Positions 39,925 to 42,910 of a DNA stretch of 42,910 bases are shown piece after piece (position 1 is the stretch's first letter; the number at the start of each line of letters is the position of its first letter). A program made the position numbers and the translations under genes. This DNA is from Asaia bogorensis. Its GTDB lineage: Bacteria; Pseudomonadota; Alphaproteobacteria; Acetobacterales; Acetobacteraceae. The stretch covers positions 1 through 42,910 of the forward strand of contig CAMDAM010000004.1 in assembly GCA_945888575.1 (NCBI GenBank), written 5' to 3'. The notes under the pieces are model-generated. The model was given only the letters and a program-made list of their open reading frames with translations, searched no databases and was not told where the DNA came from.

Positions 39925-41253
39925 TCAGGTGCGGCGGCGGCGGCGGGCGATCTGCTGGTATTCCTTCTCGGCCCAGGCCACCGCGTCGCGCGGGGTCAAC
40001 TGGCCCGTGCAGGCCTTGGCGAACATGTCCACCAGGATGTACTTGTTCACCGCCTCCGCCGCCGCCGGGGTGGGCGGCCCGCCATAGCCGGGGAGGCGGT
40101 TGATCTTGTTGAGGTCGCGGAAGATCTTGAGCTTGGGATCTTCCGGCCAAACGTCTTCGCTGTCGAAGCCGGCGAGTTGCGGAATGAAGTAGGACTGGCC
40201 GGTCTTGGTCCACTTGGGCAGGAAGGTGCGGCTGTACCAGGCCTTGAGGAACTCGCGCTGGCCGGCCTTGTTGGGGCTGGAGGCGAAGGGCAGCCACACG
40301 TTGATGTTGTAGTTGGCGAAGCGCCCGGCGGGGCCGGACGGCCAGTTGGCGTGGTCCATGTTGTCCACGATGTTCTTGCGCGCCGGGTCCGTGACCGCGG
40401 CAGCACGCGAAGCGAGGTAGATCGTGTTCACGTTCACCGTGGCCGAGACCTTGCCGGCCAGGAAGGCCTGGTTGTTGTCCGGGTCCAGCCAGGCGGTCGT
40501 GCCGGGAATGAAATACTGGTAGATCTCCTTGTACCACTCCACCGCCGCCAAGGTGCCGGGGGAGTTGATCGCCACCGTGCGGCCGTCGGCCTCGAACTCC
40601 TTGCCGCCGAAGCCCCATAGCACCGGATAGTTTGTGGAGCGCCCGTCGCCGGCGGCATGGCCCAGCGTCATGCCGATGGGCGTGCCCTTGGCATGCAGCT
40701 TCTTGGCGGCATCGAGCAGCCCGGCAAACGTGTCGGGGAACGTGTCCACCCCGGCGGCGCGGAACATGTCGGTCCGCCAGTTCCAGGCAGCCGGCGCTTG
40801 GCCGATCGGCAGGCTCTTCCACCGGCCCCCGACCATGGAGGCAGCCTTGGCCGCATCCATCCAGCCGCCATAGGTCTTGCCGATCTCGTCGGCCAGATCG
40901 GTCACGTCGTTCAGCTTGGCCGCATAGATATAGGTGTCGAACTCCACGCCCATGGCCATGTCGGCACCACGCCCGGTGCCGATCACGGAGGCGGTCTTGG
41001 TCGTCAGCTCATCGCCGGCGAAACGCTCCACCTTGATTTCCATGCCCGAGTCGCGCGCGAGGTCTGCGGCGAGTTGATCGAGCATCGTGTTGGTCTGCGG
41101 CACGTACCACTGGCCGGCGAGGATGGTGAGCTTCGTGCCCTTCAGCGTGCCCTGGGCGATGGCGGGCGTGGCGAGCGAAAGGGCGGGGGCAGCGGCGGCG
41201 CCGGCGAGCAGCCTGCGCCGGCTCACATGGGCCTGGCGGCGGTCCTGGGTCAT
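39925..41253 (-). CDS. Locus 4 carbohydrate-type ABC binding protein (SBP family 1), Tat signal
   Basis: A 442-residue extracellular binding protein. The N-terminus VSRRRLLAGAAAAPALSLATPAIAQ fits a Tat signal with cleavage near AIA/Q. The mature domain has family 1 landmarks: KLTILAGQWYVPQTNTML, a lobe-switch region around YPVLWGFGGKEFEADGR, and FLKAWYSRTFLP. The ligand is probably a sugar or polyol, but the binding site cannot be read from sequence alone. AGGAGA precedes the ATG. It heads the minus-strand operon with the two permeases and is divergent from the peptide-type binding protein at 41492. Confidence 0.92.
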   Translation of the reverse strand: MTQDRRQAHVSRRRLLAGAAAAPALSLATPAIAQGTLKGTKLTILAGQWYVPQTNTMLDQLAADLARDSGMEIKVERFAGDELTTKTASVIGTGRGADMAMGVEFDTYIYAAKLNDVTDLADEIGKTYGGWMDAAKAASMVGGRWKSLPIGQAPAAWNWRTDMFRAAGVDTFPDTFAGLLDAAKKLHAKGTPIGMTLGHAAGDGRSTNYPVLWGFGGKEFEADGRTVAINSPGTLAAVEWYKEIYQYFIPGTTAWLDPDNNQAFLAGKVSATVNVNTIYLASRAAAVTDPARKNIVDNMDHANWPSGPAGRFANYNINVWLPFASSPNKAGQREFLKAWYSRTFLPKWTKTGQSYFIPQLAGFDSEDVWPEDPKLKIFRDLNKINRLPGYGGPPTPAAAEAVNKYILVDMFAKACTGQLTPRDAVAWAEKEYQQIARRRRRT

Positions 41254-41354
41254 GGGGGCGTCTCCTCGTTTGGCGTTTCTTGTTGCTGCGGCCTTCCCCT
41301 TGCGCGTCGGACCGCCTGCCGGGGGGTGCGTTCCACGCCCCTTCCACCGGCAGC

Positions 41355-41368
41355 TAATATAATACTAT
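41355..41368. promoter_or_regulatory. AT-rich promoter-like patch between divergent binding-protein genes
   Basis: TAATATAATACTAT stands out in the GC-rich 238-base divergent region (41254-41491) and includes a consensus TATAAT on the plus strand (41358-41363). No matching -35 box at 16-18 bases is visible on either strand, so the use as a -10 element is uncertain. The nearby CGCCGAAT (41370-41377) and GATTCGCGGCG form an imperfect inverted repeat that could be an operator. Confidence 0.3.
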
Positions 41369-41491
41369 GCGCCGAATGCGGCGGCTGGCCAGCGGATTCG
41401 CGGCGCTTGTTGGCGGGGCGAAGCCTCAGCTAGGATTGCTGCACTGCCGCGAACGCCACCCCGGCGATTCCCCCCAAGACTGGAGGACGAC

Positions 41492-42910
41492 ATGCTCCCG
41501 ACGGTTCGAGCCGCGCTTGCCGCCACGTTGCTGGCTGGCGCAGCCACCCTCTCTCCGCAGGCCCAGGCCGCTACGCCGCGCGACGCGCTGGTGATGGCCT
41601 GGAACCTCGATGCGCTGATCACCTTCGATCCCGCGCAGATCGCCGAGGTGAACGGCAACGACATCATCCGCAACGTGTGCGAACCCCTGGTCAACTACGA
41701 CCTGAAGGACACCGCCCGGATGGTGCCGAGCACGGCTGAGAGCTGGACCGTTTCGGACGACGGCATGACGCTGACCTTCAAGCTGCGCGCCGACCTCAAG
41801 TTTCCCAACGGTCGCACCGCCACCGCGCATGATGCGGTGTGGTCGATGCACCGCGTGGTCGGCCTCGGCTATGGCAATTCGGCCAACTTCACCGAGTGGG
41901 GCTTCACCAAGGACAAGATCGAGCAGCAGATCACCGCCGCCGACGACCGCACCATCGTCGTGAAGATGGACAGGGCCTACCCCGTCGGCCTGATCCTGTC
42001 CGCCATGTTCGCTTCCGGCTCCACCGCCATCATGGACAGCGAGATCGGCAAGAAGGAGGCCAAGACCGTCGATGGCCGCTACGACTGGGCCAACCCGGTC
42101 TTCAAGACCAACCCGGTCTGCGTCGGCTCCTACCGCGTCACGCGCTGGAACACCAACGAGGTGGTGATCCTGGAGCGCAACGAGAACTATTTCGGCGAAA
42201 AGGCCAAGCTGAAGCGCGTGATCATCCGCCACGTGCCCGAAAGTGCGGCGCAGCGCCTGCTGCTGGAGAAGGGCGACATCGATGTGGCCCGCCTGCTCAA
42301 CACCGACGACCTGCGCGCGCTGTCCAAGAACAAGGACGTGCACGTGGAAACCACCACGATGCACGGCTACTCCTACCTCGCCTTCAATTCGCAGGACCCG
42401 ATCTTCTCCAATCCGAAGGTGCGCCAGGCCTTTCGCTGGATGATCGACTACCAGGGCCTCGGTTCGACGGTGCTGGAATACCAGGGCACGCCGCGCGCCA
42501 GCCTGGTACCGATCGGCGCCTTCGGTGCGCTGGATGAGAAGGAGGGCCAGCCCTTCAAGCTCGACCTGGAAAAGGCCAAGGCGCTGCTGGCCGAAGCCGG
42601 CTTCCCCACCGGCTTCACCAAGAAGTTCATCCACTCCGCCAACAACATCTCGCCGGCCGTGGCCCAGCACGTGCAGGCCAATGCCGCCAAGATCGGCGTG
42701 ACCCTCCAGCTGGAACAGATGGCCGACGCGCAGCTCTTCACCCGCGCCCGCTCGCGCGACTTCGAGGTGCTGCTCATCGGCTGGGGCGCCGGCTATCCGG
42801 ACTCCAACAGCATGATCTCGCGCCACGCGGTGAACCCTGACAACCGTGTGGAGGCCCGGCTGGCGCAGTACCCGTCCTGGCGCTCCTCCTGGCAGGACGA
42901 GGCGATCAAC
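41492..42910 (+). CDS. Peptide-type ABC binding protein (SBP family 5), 3' end beyond window
   Basis: 473 codons of an SBP family 5 protein; the reading frame is still open at the last base, and by comparison with its homologue at 17950 about 60 residues are missing. A Sec signal peptide (VRAALAATLLAGAATLS, cleavage near AQA) precedes ATPRDALVMAW, the same mature start as the 17950 protein. Landmarks include TAESWTVSDDGMTLTFKLR, VGSYRVTRWNTNEVV, RHVPESAAQRLLLEKGDIDVAR and KALLAEAGFPTGF. GGAGG lies 5 bases before the ATG at 41492. It probably opens another importer operon to the right. Confidence 0.93.
   Translation, partial: MLPTVRAALAATLLAGAATLSPQAQAATPRDALVMAWNLDALITFDPAQIAEVNGNDIIRNVCEPLVNYDLKDTARMVPSTAESWTVSDDGMTLTFKLRADLKFPNGRTATAHDAVWSMHRVVGLGYGNSANFTEWGFTKDKIEQQITAADDRTIVVKMDRAYPVGLILSAMFASGSTAIMDSEIGKKEAKTVDGRYDWANPVFKTNPVCVGSYRVTRWNTNEVVILERNENYFGEKAKLKRVIIRHVPESAAQRLLLEKGDIDVARLLNTDDLRALSKNKDVHVETTTMHGYSYLAFNSQDPIFSNPKVRQAFRWMIDYQGLGSTVLEYQGTPRASLVPIGAFGALDEKEGQPFKLDLEKAKALLAEAGFPTGFTKKFIHSANNISPAVAQHVQANAAKIGVTLQLEQMADAQLFTRARSRDFEVLLIGWGAGYPDSNSMISRHAVNPDNRVEARLAQYPSWRSSWQDEAIN

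Overview
The window is a dense, high-GC stretch (strongly GC-biased third codon positions, judged by eye) of a heterotrophic proteobacterium. The gene content fits an alphaproteobacterium, plausibly Acetobacteraceae/Rhodospirillales: many oligopeptide-type ABC importers, Tat-type binding proteins, a DehI-family protein and a MoxR/CoxE-like pair. The genus cannot be fixed from the sequence alone. I recognised no classical DNA-binding transcription regulator anywhere in the 42.9 kb.

Left part (1-15.9 kb): a collection of small metabolic genes. It starts with the tail of a luciferase-like flavin monooxygenase, then a D-2-hydroxyacid dehydrogenase, an SGNH/sialate-esterase-like protein, a DUF3108 protein and a tRNA-Val(CAC) with a good promoter. 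Next is a minus-strand partner-switching signalling operon (FHA-PP2C phosphatase, STAS protein, RsbW-type kinase), then a DUF4337 membrane protein. An M20 peptidase and a DehI-family protein follow, then an SDR, a YihU-like beta-hydroxyacid dehydrogenase divergent from an amidase, a RidA protein, a crotonase, and a DMSO/biotin-sulfoxide-reductase-family molybdoenzyme. A soluble PAS-PAS-histidine kinase-receiver hybrid closes this part (15.9-17.8 kb).

Right part (17.9-42.9 kb): almost entirely solute import. Locus 1 (17950-23213, +) is a complete binding protein-permease-permease-ATPase-ATPase operon. A GC-rich palindromic element, an AT-rich patch and a possible small membrane protein separate it from a minus-strand VWA/MoxR AAA+ pair (23967-26364). 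Locus 2 (26556-33830, +) is a second complete dipeptide-type operon that carries two adjacent, highly similar binding proteins. Locus 3 (33900-37772, -) has two permeases and two ATPases but no binding protein, and both ATPases have altered ABC signature and H-loop motifs. Locus 4 (38071-41253, -) is a sugar-type importer with a Tat-type binding protein. A further peptide-type binding protein (41492 onward, +) runs off the end of the window.

The general picture is a scavenging region: importers for peptides, opines or other small amides and for sugars or polyols, next to hydrolases and oxidoreductases that could process imported compounds. The most unusual features are the degenerate, binding-protein-less importer locus 3, the tandem binding-protein duplication in locus 2, and the orphan FHA-PP2C/STAS/kinase module. 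No fully new system could be demonstrated from sequence reading alone.
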